Shown here one piece after another: positions 10,093 through 22,048 of a stretch of 64,000 nucleotides of DNA. The stretch lies in the NCBI GenBank assembly GCA_963971225.1, contig OZ020268.1, positions 53,060,404-53,124,403 of the forward strand. Reading direction: 5' to 3'. A model generated the notes under the pieces. The model had not been told where the DNA came from. It searched no databases and was given only the letters and a program-made list of their open reading frames with translations. Origin of the DNA: Melieria omissa. Its lineage: Eukaryota; Arthropoda; Insecta; Diptera; Ulidiidae. The position numbers were made by a program, and so were the translations under genes. The stretch's first letter is position 1. Each line of letters starts with the position of its first letter.

Positions 10093-12822
10093 GATTAGAT
10101 TAGATTAGATTTGGGATTCGGACAACACCTGCCCGAGACACTGCGTCCAAGTAGTGAACTATTGTGTCATGTCCCTCTACGTTATTGGAGGAGTTCGTGT
10201 CCTCCAATGTTATCTAGGAACTCCTTTAGTTTCCTTAGATTCATTTCAGACAAATCTCTCGTCTGTATTACCTCCTTCCCTAATATTCGCTTTCTTGCGT
10301 GTATTAGGGCAGGGCATTCAGTTATAATATGTAAAGAAGTCTCTTCTTCTTCCATACAAAATCTGCAAAGTTCGCTGTCCGTTAGTCCCAGACGCGCCTT
10401 ATGCATATTTAGCAGACAGTGTCCACTTAGCATCCCCGTCATGACCTTGAGCTCCTTTCTGCTTAGGTCAATTAGGTACCTGGATTTCCTTTCCGAGTAG
10501 GCTGGAAAGAAAAGCTTGGAGCATCGTTGCCCCATTGTGTTCGACTATTTGTGGTTTGCTCGATTAATGAATTCCTGTTTAACACAATGTCTGTAATGAG
10601 ACTTGCTAACACCTATAATTGGTTCAGGTCCGTAGGGCCGGCTTGCAGCCCCTTCCTTTGCCAATCTGTCCGCTTCCTCTTTGCCATCGTGCCCACAGTG
10701 CGCAGGGATCCAGTGTATTATCACTTGGTTTTCCCTTGAGAGATCCTGGAGAACATTTGCTGTCTCCCAGACCAGTTTGGAGTCAAATGTCATCGAGCCT
10801 AGGGCCTTGATTGCCGCCTGGCTGTCTGACATTATGATTATCCTTTTCCTTCTAACATTGAGTGTTAGTAATTTCCTGGCACACACATTTATGGCAAAGA
10901 CCTCAGCCTGAAAAATCGAGGCTTTGTCCCCAAGACTTACAGAAGACTGGAAACCGGAGCTAAATATTCCTGCCCCTGTTCCTTCTTCTGTCTTGGACCC
11001 ATCGGTGTACCAGACAATGTCCTCACACGTGAGACTGATCTTTTTATCAGCCCAGTCCAACCTGTGAGGTATATACGTTGCGTAACTTTTTCTGAAGAGG
11101 TGCTTCTGGGGCATCTGGTCCAGAGGCATCCAAAAGCCTCCATCCCGCCTCCTGTCCCTCAGCAGAGATCGGTGGCCGATTGCCTGTGCATCCCTTGGTA
11201 TGGATCCATTATGCATCAGCCTGTGTGTGCTATTGGTTGCTGCCATCTGCACATTCAGTTCCAGCGGTAGCATTCCCAATATAACATTGAGAGCTGCAGT
11301 TGGAGTGGTTCTGAGACATCCTGTTATACAGGTATTCGCTAGTCTCTGTAGTTTCTCTAGCTTAGTCGCAGTTGTTACTTCTGTGGTTTTCTTCCACCAG
11401 ACTATCGCTCCATAAGTGATAGTTGGCAGAATTACTAGGGTGTAAATCTTCTGAAGCCATTTCGGCCTCAGACCCCAGTTTTTCCCACAGATCCTCTTGC
11501 AGCTCCAGAGAGCATTACCTGCTCTTGTAAGCATGCGATCTACGTGGGGTCTCCAGTTCAATTTACTGTCTAGAGTTACCCCTAGGTACTTAACCTCCTT
11601 CGAGTAGTTAAGATCCTAACTTGTCTTAGGTTTAATTTCCTTTTAAGAGTGAAAGGCACTACAATGGTCTTATCTGGATTCACAGACAGTTTCTGTCTGA
11701 CGCAACAGCACTCCACTGTGTTCAACGCGTTCTGGAGCAAATCTGAGACAGTTTGTCCATCTCTGCCCCTGACTGCGATTACTAGGTCGTCTGCATATGT
11801 AATGACTTCATGTCCCTGCTCTGTAAGAGAGCGGATTAGTCCGTCAACGACCACAGACCACAGCAGCGGGGATAGGACTCCTCCTTGGGGACACCCCCTT
11901 GCTGTTTTTGCAGAGAGCTCTACCCCCCCTAAGCTGGACCGAATCACCCTGCTTTCGAGCATTGATGATATCCATCTTATGAGAGTGGTAGGCACCTGGA
12001 AGTCTTCTAGCGCTGTTTCTATCGCTTCGAAGGTTGTGTAGTTGAAGGCCCCTTCAATGTCTAAGAAACCTGCCAGGCAAATCTCCTTCACTTCCAGGGA
12101 CTTCTCAATTTTGCCTACCAGCACTGATAGGGCCGTTTCTGTGGATCTACCTTTCTGATAGGCGTGTTGATTCGTGCTAAGGGGACACCGGGTTAGAATT
12201 TCTTCCCTCAGGAAGCGGTCAACAACCTTTTCCAGTCCCTTTAGCACGAAGGGCATTAGGCTTATTGGCCTGAAGGATTTAGGGTCCTTTTTGTTGGATC
12301 TTCCAGGTTTTGGCAAATAGATCACATTTACTGCTCTCCAGGCCTCTGGAATATATCCATATGCTAGACTGCATGAGTATATCTTTGTTAGAATAGGCGC
12401 TAGTATATTCATTCCCTTCTGCAAGAGTGCCGGGAAAATGCCATCTCTTCCCGGTGCTTTGTACGGGGCGAATAATTCCAGCGCCCATTTAACTATTTGC
12501 GCATTGCACACGGCTTTGGCCGTTCTCCAATCTTCCCTACTTGGACAATACGACTGTCCCGTACTGTCAATCAGAGGATCGGCTGTCAATATGTTCGATC
12601 CCGGGAAGTGTGTATTAGTGAGTAGGGCAAGGGATTCCATCTCACTTTTTGTGGAGGACCCATCTGCATCCACTAGAGTTCCGATTGGACAGGATTTTTC
12701 CATCGAGAGGATCTTCTGTAGCCTGCAACTGGAGGACATATCTGATACGTCCTCACAGAACCGCCTAAAAGATTCTCTCTTGGCCTTCCTGATCTCTTGA
12801 TTGTATTTAGTGAGGGTCTGGG
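10093..12822 (-). pseudogene. Duplicated 3' part of the LOA-like element (unit 1, most decayed)
   Basis: The segment matches unit 2. It keeps the seven-C reading frame through the reverse transcriptase (11582-12739), but has a 14-bp deletion at about 11611 that shifts the frame before RNase H and a Trp to stop change at 10545-10547 before the zinc knuckle. YADDLVIAV is present. Confidence 0.88.
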
Positions 12823-13226
12823 TCTCGCTTATCCAAGTGCTCTACCCGCGTCTCCAGGTGCTCGACTTTCCCATTAATCCTGTCTGAGATTTCCTCCACC
12901 TTCTGCTCCAAGCGCGCAGAATTTTCCTGAAGCTTGCTGGACAACTCCCGATTTGCATTTTCCAGTTTTGCTGACATTTCCCGGTTCGCCGTTTCCATTT
13001 TAGCTATTTCCTGATTTGTAGTCTCGATTTTTGCCGAAATTTCGAGATTCATAGTTTCCAGCTTAGCTGACATTTCACGGTTGGAAGTCTCGAACATGCC
13101 TTTAAGTGCCGTACTTTGCAACGACGCAGCAGCAGCAGGCGATTCCTCCACCTTGGCGGACGCCTCTAGTTCTTGCGCTCCGAACTCGTGCACAGTCCAA
13201 TCGACGCCTCGTGCCTCGCAAGCGCA
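12823..13226 (-). pseudogene. Duplicated gag fragment between LOA units 1 and 2
   Basis: About 400 bp of the gypsy-like gag, covering the coiled-coil segment from near the Ala-rich region to EHLDKR, then a junction into LOA sequence. The frame has no ATG at its apparent start, so it is not an independent gene. Confidence 0.85.
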
Positions 13227-15970
13227 GATTAGATTAGATTAGATTTGGGATTCGGACAACACCTGCCCGAGACACTGCGTCCAAGTAGTGAACTATTGTG
13301 TCATGTCCCTCTACGTTATTGGAGGAGTTCGTGTCCTCCAATGTTATCTAGGAACTCCTTTAGTTTCCTTAGATTCATTTCAGACAAATCTCTCGTCTGT
13401 ATTACCTCCTTCCCTAATATTCGCTTTCTTGCGTGTATTAGGGCAGGGCATTCAGTTATAATATGTAAAGAAGTCTCTTCTTCTTCCATACAAAATCTGC
13501 AAAGTTCGCTGTCCGTTAGTCCCAGACGCGCCTTATGCATATTTAGCAGACAGTGTCCACTTAGCATCCCCGTCATGACCTTGAGCTCCTTTCTGCTTAG
13601 GTCAATTAGGTACCTGGATTTCCTTTCCGAGTAGGCTGGAAAGAAAAGCTTGGAGCATCGTTGCCCCATTGTGTTCGACCATTTGTGGTTTGCTCGATTA
13701 ATGAATTCCTGTTTAACACAATGTCTGTAATGAGACTTGCTAACACCTATGATTGGTTCAGGTCCGTAGGGCCGGCTTGCAGCCCCTTCCTTTGCCAATC
13801 TGTCCGCTTCCTCTTTGCCATCGTGCCCACAGTGCGCAGGGATCCAGTGTATTATCACTTGGTTTTCCCTTGAGAGATCCTGGAGAACATTTGCTGTCTC
13901 CCAGACCAGTTTGGAGTCAAATGTCATCGAGCCTAGGGCCTTGATTGCCGCCTGGCTGTCTGACATTATGATTATCCTTTTCCTTCTAACATTGAGTGTT
14001 AGTAATTTCCTGGCACACACATTTATGGCAAAGACCTCAGCCTGAAAAATCGAGGCTTTGTCCCCAAGACTTACAGAAGACTGGAAACCGGAGCTAAATA
14101 TTCCTGCCCCTGTTCCTTCTTCTGTCTTGGACCCATCGGTGTACCAGACAATGTCCTCACACGTGAGACTGATCTTTTTATCAGCCCAGTCCAACCTGTG
14201 AGGTATATACGTTGCGTAACTTTTTCTGAAGAGGTGCTTCTGGGGCATCTGGTCCAGAGGCATCCAAAAGCCTCCATCCCGCCTCCTGTCCCTCAGCAGA
14301 GATCGGTGGCCGATTGCCTGTGCATCCCTTGGTATGGATCCATTATGCATCAGCCTGTGTGTGCTATTGGTTGCTGCCATCTGCACATTCAGTTCCAGCG
14401 GTAGCATTCCCAATATAACATTGAGAGCTGCAGTTGGAGTGGTTCTGAGACATCCTGTTATACAGGTATTCGCTAGTCTCTGTAGTTTCTCTAGCTTAGT
14501 CGCAGTTGTTACTTCTGTGGTTTTCTTCCACCAGACTATCGCTCCATAAGTGATAGTTGGCAGAATTACTAGGGTGTAAATCTTCTGAAGCCATTTCGGC
14601 CTCAGACCCCAGTTTTTCCCACAGATCCTCTTGCAGCTCCAGAGAGCATTACCTGCTCTTGTAAGCATGCGATCTACGTGGGGTCTCCAGTTCAATTTAC
14701 TGTCTAGAGTTACCCCTAGGTACTTAACCTCCTTCGAGTAGTTAAGTTCTTTACCAAAGATCCTAACCTGTCTTAGGTTTAATTTCCTTTTAAGAGTGAA
14801 AGGCACTACAATGGTCTTATCTGGATTCACAGACAGTTTCTGTCTGACGCACCAGCACTCCACTGTGTTCAACGCGTTCTGGAGCAAATCTGAGACGGTT
14901 TGTCCATCTCTGCCCCTGACTGCGATTACTAGGTCGTCTGCATATGCAATGACTTCATGTCCCTGCTCTGTAAGAGAGCGGATTAGTCCGTCAACGACCA
15001 CAGACCACAGCAGCGGGGATAGGACTCCTCCTTGGGGACACCCCCTTGCTGTTTTTGCAGAGAGCTCTACCCCCCCCTAAGCTGGACCGAATCACCCTGC
15101 TTTCGAGCATTGATGATATCCATCTTATGAGAGTGGTAGGCACCTGGAAGTCTTCTAGCGCTGTTTCTATCGCTTCGAAGGTTGTGTAGTTGAAGGCCCC
15201 TTCAATGTCTAAGAAACCTGCCAGGCAAATCTCCTTCACTTCCAGGGACTTCTCAATTTTGCCTACCAGCACTGATAGGGCCGTTTCTGTGGATCTACCT
15301 TTCTGATAGGCGTGTTGATTCGTGCTAAGGGGACACCGGGTTAGAATTTCTTCCCTCAGGAAGCGGTCAACAACCTTTTCCAGTCCCTTTAGCACGAAGG
15401 GCATTAGGCTTATTGGCCTGAAGGATTTAGGGTCCTTTTTGTTGGATCTTCCAGGTTTTGGCAAATAGATCACATTTACTGCTCTCCAGGCCTCTGGAAT
15501 ATATCCATATGCTAGACTGCATGAGTATATCTTTGTTAGAATAGGCGCTAGTATATTCATTCCCTTCTGCAAGAGTGCCGGGAAAATGCCATCTCTTCCC
15601 GGTGCTTTGTACGGGGCGAATAATTCCAGCGCCCATTTAACTATTTGCGCATTGCACACGGCTTTGGCCATTCTCCAATCTTCCCTACTTGGACAATACG
15701 ACTGTCCCGTACTGTCAATCAGAGGATCGGCTGTCAATATGTTCGATCCCGGGAAGTGTGTATTAGTGAGTAGGGCAAGGGATTCCATCTCACTTTTTGT
15801 GGAGGACCCATCTGCATCCACTAGAGTTCCGATTGGACAGGATTTTTCCATCGAGAGGATCTTCTGTAGCCTGCAACTGGAGGACATATCTGATACGTCC
15901 TCACAGAACCGCCTAAAAGATTCTCTCTTGGCCTTCCTGATCTCTTGATTGTATTTAGTGAGGGTCTGGG
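13227..15970 (-). pseudogene. Duplicated 3' part of the LOA-like element (unit 2)
   Basis: It carries ORF2 from shortly before the reverse transcriptase to the 3' tail. It shares the eight-C frameshift (15070-15077) with unit 3 and is otherwise nearly identical; frames are 14991-15887 and 13316-15001. The 5' side ends abruptly at GGTCTGGG, joined to gag sequence. It has no target duplication of its own, consistent with a DNA-level tandem duplication. Confidence 0.88.
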
Positions 15971-16374
15971 TCTCGCTTATCCAAGTGCTCTACCCGCGTC
16001 TCCAGGTGCTCGACTTTCCCATTAATCCTGTCTGAGATTTCCTCCACCTTCTGCTCCAAGCGCGCAGAATTTTCCTGAAGCTTGCTGGACAACTCCCGAT
16101 TTGCATTTTCCAGTTTTGCTGACATTTCCCGGTTCGCCGTTTCCATTTTAGCTATTTCCTGATTTGTAGTCTCGATTTTTGCCGAAATTTCGAGATTCAT
16201 AGTTTCCAGCTTCGCTGACATTTCACGGTTGGAAGTCTCGAACATGCCTTTAAGTGCCGTACTTTGCAACGACGCAGCAGCAGCAGGCGATTCCTCCACC
16301 TTGGCGGACGCCTCTAGTTCTTGCGCTCCGAACTCGTGCACAGTCCAATCGACGCCTCGTGCCTCGCAAGCGCA
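15971..16374 (-). pseudogene. Duplicated gag fragment between LOA units 2 and 3
   Basis: This is the second extra copy of the gag coiled-coil fragment, essentially identical to 12823-13226, and it ends at the CAAGCGCA target site beside the full-length LOA element. Confidence 0.85.
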
Positions 16375-16463
16375 GATTAGATTAGATTAGATTTGGGATT
16401 CGGACAACACCTGCCCGAGACACTGCGTCCAAGTAGTGAACTATTGTGTCATGTCCCTCTACG

Positions 16464-19400
16464 TTATTGGAGGAGTTCGTGTCCTCCAATGTTATCTAGG
16501 AACTCCTTTAGTTTCCTTAGATTCATTTCAGACAAATCTCTCGTCTGTATTACCTCCTTCCCTAATATTCGCTTTCTTGCGTGTATTAGGGCAGGGCATT
16601 CAGTTATAATATGTAAAGAAGTCTCTTCTTCTTCCATACAAAATCTGCAAAGTTCGCTGTCCGTTAGTCCCAGACGCGCCTTATGCATATTTAGCAGACA
16701 GTGTCCACTTAGCATCCCCGTCATGACCTTGAGCTCCTTTCTGCTTAGGTCAATTAGGTACCTGGATTTCCTTTCCGAGTAGGCTGGAAAGAAAAGCTTG
16801 GAGCATCGTTGCCCCATTGTGTTCGACCATTTGTGGTTTGCTCGATTAATGAATTCCTGTTTAACACAATGTCTGTAATGAGACTTGCTAACACCTATGA
16901 TTGGTTCAGGTCCGTAGGGCCGGCTTGCAGCCCCTTCCTTTGCCAATCTGTCCGCTTCCTCTTTGCCATCGTGCCCACAGTGCGCAGGGATCCAGTGTAT
17001 TATCACTTGGTTTTCCCTTGAGAGATCCTGGAGAACATTTGCTGTCTCCCAGACCAGTTTGGAGTCAAATGTCATCGAGCCTAGGGCCTTGATTGCCGCC
17101 TGGCTGTCTGACATTATGATTATCCTTTTCCTTCTAACATTGAGTGTTAGTAATTTCCTGGCACACACATTTATGGCAAAGACCTCAGCCTGAAAAATCG
17201 AGGCTTTGTCCCCAAGACTTACAGAAGACTGGAAACCGGAGCTAAATATTCCTGCCCCTGTTCCTTCTTCTGTCTTGGACCCATCGGTGTACCAGACAAT
17301 GTCCTCACACGTGAGACTGATCTTTTTATCAGCCCAGTCCAACCTGTGAGGTATATACGTTGCGTAACTTTTTCTGAAGAGGTGCTTCTGGGGCATCTGG
17401 TCCAGAGGCATCCAAAAGCCTCCATCCCGCCTCCTGTCCCTCAGCAGAGATCGGTGGCCGATTGCCTGTGCATCCCTTGGTATGGATCCATTATGCATCA
17501 GCCTGTGTGTGCTATTGGTTGCTGCCATCTGCACATTCAGTTCCAGCGGTAGCATTCCCAATATAACATTGAGAGCTGCAGTTGGAGTGGTTCTGAGACA
17601 TCCTGTTATACAGGTATTCGCTAGTCTCTGTAGTTTCTCTAGCTTAGTCGCAGTTGTTACTTCTGTGGTTTTCTTCCACCAGACTATCGCTCCATAAGTG
17701 ATAGTTGGCAGAATTACTAGGGTGTAAATCTTCTGAAGCCATTTCGGCCTCAGACCCCAGTTTTTCCCACAGATCCTCTTGCAGCTCCAGAGAGCATTAC
17801 CTGCTCTTGTAAGCATGCGATCTACGTGGGGTCTCCAGTTCAATTTACTGTCTAGAGTTACCCCTAGGTACTTAACCTCCTTCGAGTAGTTAAGTTCTTT
17901 ACCAAAGATCCTAACCTGTCTTAGGTTTAATTTCCTTTTAAGAGTGAAAGGCACTACAATGGTCTTATCTGGATTCACAGACAGTTTCTGTCTGACGCAC
18001 CAGCACTCCACTGTGTTCAACGCGTTCTGGAGCAAATCTGAGACGGTTTGTCCATCTCTGCCCCTGACTGCGATTACTAGGTCGTCTGCATATGCAATGA
18101 CTTCATGTCCCTGCTCTGTAAGAGAGCGGATTAGTCCGTCAACGACCACAGACCACAGCAGCGGGGATAGGACTCCTCCTTGGGGACACCCCCTTGCTGT
18201 TTTTGCAGAGAGCTCTACCCCCCCCTAAGCTGGACCGAATCACCCTGCTTTCGAGCATTGATTTTATCCGTCTTATGAGAGTGGTAGGCACCTGGAAGTC
18301 TTCTAGCGCTGTTTCTATCGCTTCGAAGGTTGTGTAGTTGAAGGCCCCTTCAATGTCTAAGAAACCTGCCAGGCAAATCTCCTTCACTTCCAGGGACTTC
18401 TCAATTTTGCCTACCAGCACTGATAGGGCCGTTTCTGTGGATCTACCTTTCTGATAGGCGTGTTGATTCGTGCTAAGGGGACACCGGGTTAGAATTTCTT
18501 CCCTCAGGAAGCGGTCAACAACCTTTTCCAGTCCCTTTAGCACGAAGGGCATTAGGCTTATTGGCCTGAAGGATTTAGGGTCCTTTTTGTTGGATCTTCC
18601 AGGTTTTGGCAAATAGATCACATTTACTGCTCTCCAGGCCTCTGGAATATATCCATATGCTAGACTGCATGAGTATATCTTTGTTAGAATAGGCGCTAGT
18701 ATATTCATTCCCTTCTGCAAGAGTGCCGGGAAAATGCCATCTCTTCCCGGTGCTTTGTACGGGGCGAATAATTCCAGCGCCCATTTAACTATTTGCGCAT
18801 TGCACACGGCTTTGGCCGTTCTCCAATCTTCCCTACTTGGACAATACGACTGTCCCGTACTGTCAATCAGAGGATCGGCTGTCAATATGTTCGATCCCGG
18901 GAAGTGTGTATTAGTGAGTAGGGCAAGGGATTCCATCTCACTTTTTGTGGAGGACCCATCTGCATCCACTAGAGTTCCGATTGGACAGGATTTTTCCATC
19001 GAGAGGATCTTCTGTAGCCTGCAACTGGAGGACATATCTGATACGTCCTCACAGAACCGCCTAAAAGATTCTCTCTTGGCCTTCCTGATCTCTTGATTGT
19101 ATTTAGTGAGGGTCTGGGAGTAGGTCTGCCAGTCATTATTGCGCTTAGCTCTGTTGAACAGTTTCCTTACTTCCTTCCTTAGCTTGCTAAGGTGACCGCT
19201 CCACCATGGCGTCTGCCTCTTAAAGGTCTTGGTCTTTAGGGGACAGTTTTCTTCATAGGCATTGAGGATGGATCCCTTGAGCGTTGTCGAGGCCCTTTCC
19301 AATCTGTCTATGGTATCTATCCTATTCTCTATTCGAGAAGGAATAAGCTGTTCCAACTGGCTGCAGTAACTGCCCCAGTCGGTCTGTCTTTTTGGTCTAA

Positions 19401-20076
19401 ATGACACCTTTTCAAGCTCCCGATTCCCTAATGTGAACCTGATCTGCCTGTGGTCTGAGCATGACGGCTCATCGGATACCCGCCAATTACTGACAAGGTT
19501 TGTTGTCATTGAGGTTGTCAAGGTCATATCCAAGACTTCCTCTCTGACCCTAGTTACAAACGTAGGACTGTCACCAACATTACATATATTTAAGTCTAAA
19601 GCGAGTATAAAGTTGAAAAGTGACTCACCTCTAGCGTTTACATCGGAGCTGCCCCACATGGTGTGATGGGCGTTCGCATCACAGCCAAGTATCAGCTCCA
19701 TATTGTTGCCCCTAGCATAGGCAACTAACTGTTCTGCTAGTCTTGGAGGGCAGTGTTCGTCATCCCCAGGGAAGTACGCGGACGCTATGATGACCTCCCT
19801 GGAGTTCCAGACGATTTTTCCCGCGCAGAGATCCGGTGTAACATAATCTGTTAACGGGAAAAAGGAAATATTATTGAATATGATGCAGGCTCTGGCTCTC
19901 GTGTTCGATTGGCAACATAGTACCTTACCTGCTTGGGATAGCCCTCGAATCTGTCCATTGGTGCTGGTCCATGGTTCCTGCACCAGGGCTATACTAGGAC
20001 CCAAGGTGTTCAGGGTCCTAGTTAAGACAGCCGAAGCTGCCACCGCCCTGTGGAGATTGATTTGAACAATCTCCAT
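16464..20076 (-). pseudogene. LOA-like ORF2: endonuclease, reverse transcriptase, RNase H (one frameshift)
   Basis: From the ATG at 20076 the product has an APE endonuclease (VQINLHR, LVQEPW, GCDANAHHTMWGS, SDHRQI), a linker, reverse transcriptase (CPQGG in the original frame, then IAYADDLVIAV), RNase H (WYTDGSK, FQAEVFA, MSDSQAA, EEADRLA) and a zinc knuckle CRFCMEEEETSLHIITEC. A run of eight C at 18218-18225 shifts the frame inside the reverse transcriptase, splitting it into frames 18139-20076 and 16464-18149. The partial duplicate at 11933-11939 has seven C and reads through. Apart from this indel the element looks full length and recently active. Confidence 0.88.
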
Positions 20077-21633
20077 CTAGGCTGGCGGTCCCTTCGTGTG
20101 GGATCCCGCACGCTTACCTCCTCTACCCCTCGTCTGCACCCGTTCAATACTGCCCGGAGTATTTGCAGACTTATCCAACAGGCCCAGCCGTCTGGACGGA
20201 TTTGCCATTCCAGTCAACCTTGTCTGTCGGACGGGCTTAGCTGAGGTAGGCTTTGCGGGCCCCACCAATGCCTGTCTTGGCGTCCTGTCACTGGTCCGTT
20301 CAACTGTTTTGTCGGTCCGTGTGACGGGTTGCGTCCGTCCGCCAGCCGGCGGTCGGTCCCCGCTTACTTGCGCCAGTGCTTGTGCGCTGGTGGATGGTCT
20401 TGCCTCATCCACCCTAGCGTTTGACGTCGTCTTGTCGGTGCCGCCGACCCTGGTCACCGATGTCTTGGTCCCCTGGTCACGCTTAACCCTGAACTGAACT
20501 CTTCCCAGCTCAAAGAAGGGAAGGTCCTTCAGCGCAGACAGTTGCGCAACCGAGGGATCATCGATGGCCAGTGTCAACGTTGTTCCCTGCGCCGCGACAG
20601 ACCTGTTCAGTACCTTCCAGTTGCCTGTTGGTAGTGAACGGTTCTGCGTATGGAGCATCCGAAGAATATCGTCGGCTGGGAGAGAGCAGCCGGGGAAGAA
20701 CGCAGTGGCTACGCTGGGCTTGGGAATGTCATTACCCTCCACCAGTTTCACCTTCTTCTCCGCCAGCTGGGGTTTCGACATTATCCCCCTCAGCCAATTC
20801 CTCGATGCCTCATCGGCGCAGTTCACAATTATCCACCCTGGCTTGAAGGAGCATCCTTGGAACCGAATTTGAGGGCCATCAACGGGCAGCTTACGCAGCT
20901 CCTCCTTGATAGCCCCCTCTATCGCCCTCTGCTCCTCCAAGTTTAAGTGGACAGCCGGGAATTCGTCCGGCAGAATCCCTACCTTGATCGCTGCAGCAGC
21001 TTCAGCAAAGGACGGACTAAACTTCGTCCTCTTCGGTGCGGGTTGCGCCGCTTCGATTCTGCTGCAGCCATCAGCTTCGACCACCTTCGTTGTCTCAGCC
21101 AAGACAGCTTTGAGAGCCTCCTCGTAGGGCGTACCTGCCGCCATCAGCTTCCTCAGCCCCTTCTTCTGAGAAGTCGTTAACCGCTTTCTCTTCAGAGAGA
21201 TGGCTTCGGTAGCTTCTACCAGCGCAGGTAGACCCTGCGATAGTGCCCCCTCAACTGCCAAAGTTGACGTGGTGGTCGAACTACCTTGTGAACACTCACT
21301 GTTCACCCTGCTCCTAGTCGGTCGGTCTCTCCAACCGCTAGGCAAACTTTCAGCAGATTGCTGATCAATGGCGTCAGTCTTTCCGACGTCCATACCATCC
21401 GAGGCTAGTGTAGAAGAGCTCATCATCTGGTTCGTGCGGCCACCTACTCCGACGAGGCTTTTCGGTGGCCATTGCAAAGTGTGGGGACGGGAAGGTCGCC
21501 CATGACAGAGCCCCATGCCATGGGAAGTCCAAAATACTACCCGAGGTGGACAGGTATCGGGTAGGCTCCGTACTACTACAGCCGGTATACCCCCTGGCTG
21601 CAAACCATCCAATGGGCACGGGTCGCATAACAC
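20077..21633 (-). CDS. LOA-like ORF1 (gag-like nucleic-acid-binding protein)
   Basis: 518 codons if the upstream ATG is used. The N-terminal part is Ser/Thr-rich and low complexity; a Lys/Arg-rich helix (KRKRLTTSQKKGLRKLM) is followed by a conserved core around residues 230-370 with FKPGWIIVNCADEASRNWL, resembling DUF4780 of LOA-type ORF1 proteins, then a basic disordered tail with Gly/Arg. No Cys-rich knuckles are obvious. The true start may be one of the internal Met codons (near MMSSSTLA). The stop TAG is directly followed by the ORF2 ATG (20079-20074), suggesting coupled termination and reinitiation. Confidence 0.8.
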   Translation of the reverse strand: MLCDPCPLDGLQPGGIPAVVVRSLPDTCPPRVVFWTSHGMGLCHGRPSRPHTLQWPPKSLVGVGGRTNQMMSSSTLASDGMDVGKTDAIDQQSAESLPSGWRDRPTRSRVNSECSQGSSTTTSTLAVEGALSQGLPALVEATEAISLKRKRLTTSQKKGLRKLMAAGTPYEEALKAVLAETTKVVEADGCSRIEAAQPAPKRTKFSPSFAEAAAAIKVGILPDEFPAVHLNLEEQRAIEGAIKEELRKLPVDGPQIRFQGCSFKPGWIIVNCADEASRNWLRGIMSKPQLAEKKVKLVEGNDIPKPSVATAFFPGCSLPADDILRMLHTQNRSLPTGNWKVLNRSVAAQGTTLTLAIDDPSVAQLSALKDLPFFELGRVQFRVKRDQGTKTSVTRVGGTDKTTSNARVDEARPSTSAQALAQVSGDRPPAGGRTQPVTRTDKTVERTSDRTPRQALVGPAKPTSAKPVRQTRLTGMANPSRRLGLLDKSANTPGSIERVQTRGRGGKRAGSHTKGPPA

Positions 21634-22028
21634 CCTGGATTAGGGGGAGGAAAGGAGATAGGGATAAGACGGAACCTGGGCATAGGGATGTATAGGAGAT
21701 TGGGAAGTGACTAGTTAGCCAGCCACCAAGGGCATATACAAGACCGTACCCCGGTGGCTGTTTCCAGCGGCCACCACGAGGAGGTCTAGTCACATTCCGC
21801 CAGTTCTACCGCCACCACCAGCTGGACTACCAAGCTGGTAGTAGCAGAAGAGTAGGCAGCAGACCGCCAAGCGCAACTCCAACTTTCCGCCAGCAGTCGG
21901 CAAATTCCAGGCAGCCAGCTCCTTCTTCACCTGGTCTACCTTCAGCAGCTCGAGTTTAACCATGTCCATGATTTTATAATTTTATTTATTTAGTTATTTA
22001 TTTTTTTGTTTACTTTCAATTTTCCACA

Positions 22029-22046
22029 ATCCCACTTCTGACACCA
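22029..22046 (-). other. tRNA-Leu-type primer-binding site, copy 0
   Basis: Minus-strand TGGTGTCAGAAGTGGGAT lies two bases inside the LTR end. It would pair with a tRNA 3' end reading ATCCCACTTCTGACACCA, which fits an insect tRNA-Leu from memory. Confidence 0.7.
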
Positions 22047-22048
22047 AA

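Larger units (their letters stand above)
9689..19118. repeat. Tandem triplication of a 3.15-kb gag/LOA segment
   Basis: Units are about 9689-12822 (3134 bp), 12823-15970 (3148 bp) and 15971-19118 (3148 bp). Each begins in gag at CTCGCTTATCC and ends in LOA at GAGGGTCTGGG. The two internal junctions (12822/12823 and 15970/15971) are identical, with a single substituted T, so one duplication junction was formed and later copied. The native LOA sequence continues past 19118 (GGGAGTAGG). Confidence 0.92.
10093..21867 (-). mobile_element. LOA/Bilbo-like non-LTR retrotransposon in gag, internally triplicated (copy 0)
   Basis: The outer boundaries are marked by an 8-bp target duplication CAAGCGCA (10085-10092 and 21868-21875) within the gypsy-like gag. 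The 3' tail is a pentanucleotide repeat, AATCTAATCTAATCT on the minus strand. The insertion was one element of 5493 bp (equivalent to 16375-21867); the extra length is two further copies of a 3.15-kb segment. Sister units 1 and 2 retain the empty gag site. Confidence 0.92.
9215..21969 (-). pseudogene. Gypsy-like gag, copy 0 (split by LOA-like element)
   Basis: The gag start (ATG at 21969) and a SAP-like N-terminus lie right of the LOA insertion (21876-21969); the coiled coil and capsid-like part lie left of it (about 9215-10084). A 2-bp deletion near 9543 (relative to copy 1) shifts the frame between the coiled coil and the capsid-like region, as in copy 2. A 36-bp Ala-rich segment present in copies 1 and 2 (MSQLMVA region) is missing near 9978. 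Confidence 0.7.

Noticed and set aside
10093..10110. Separate transposition events for the three LOA segments
   Set aside because: Internal copies share one artificial gag/LOA junction and lack target duplications of their own, so DNA-level duplication explains them.
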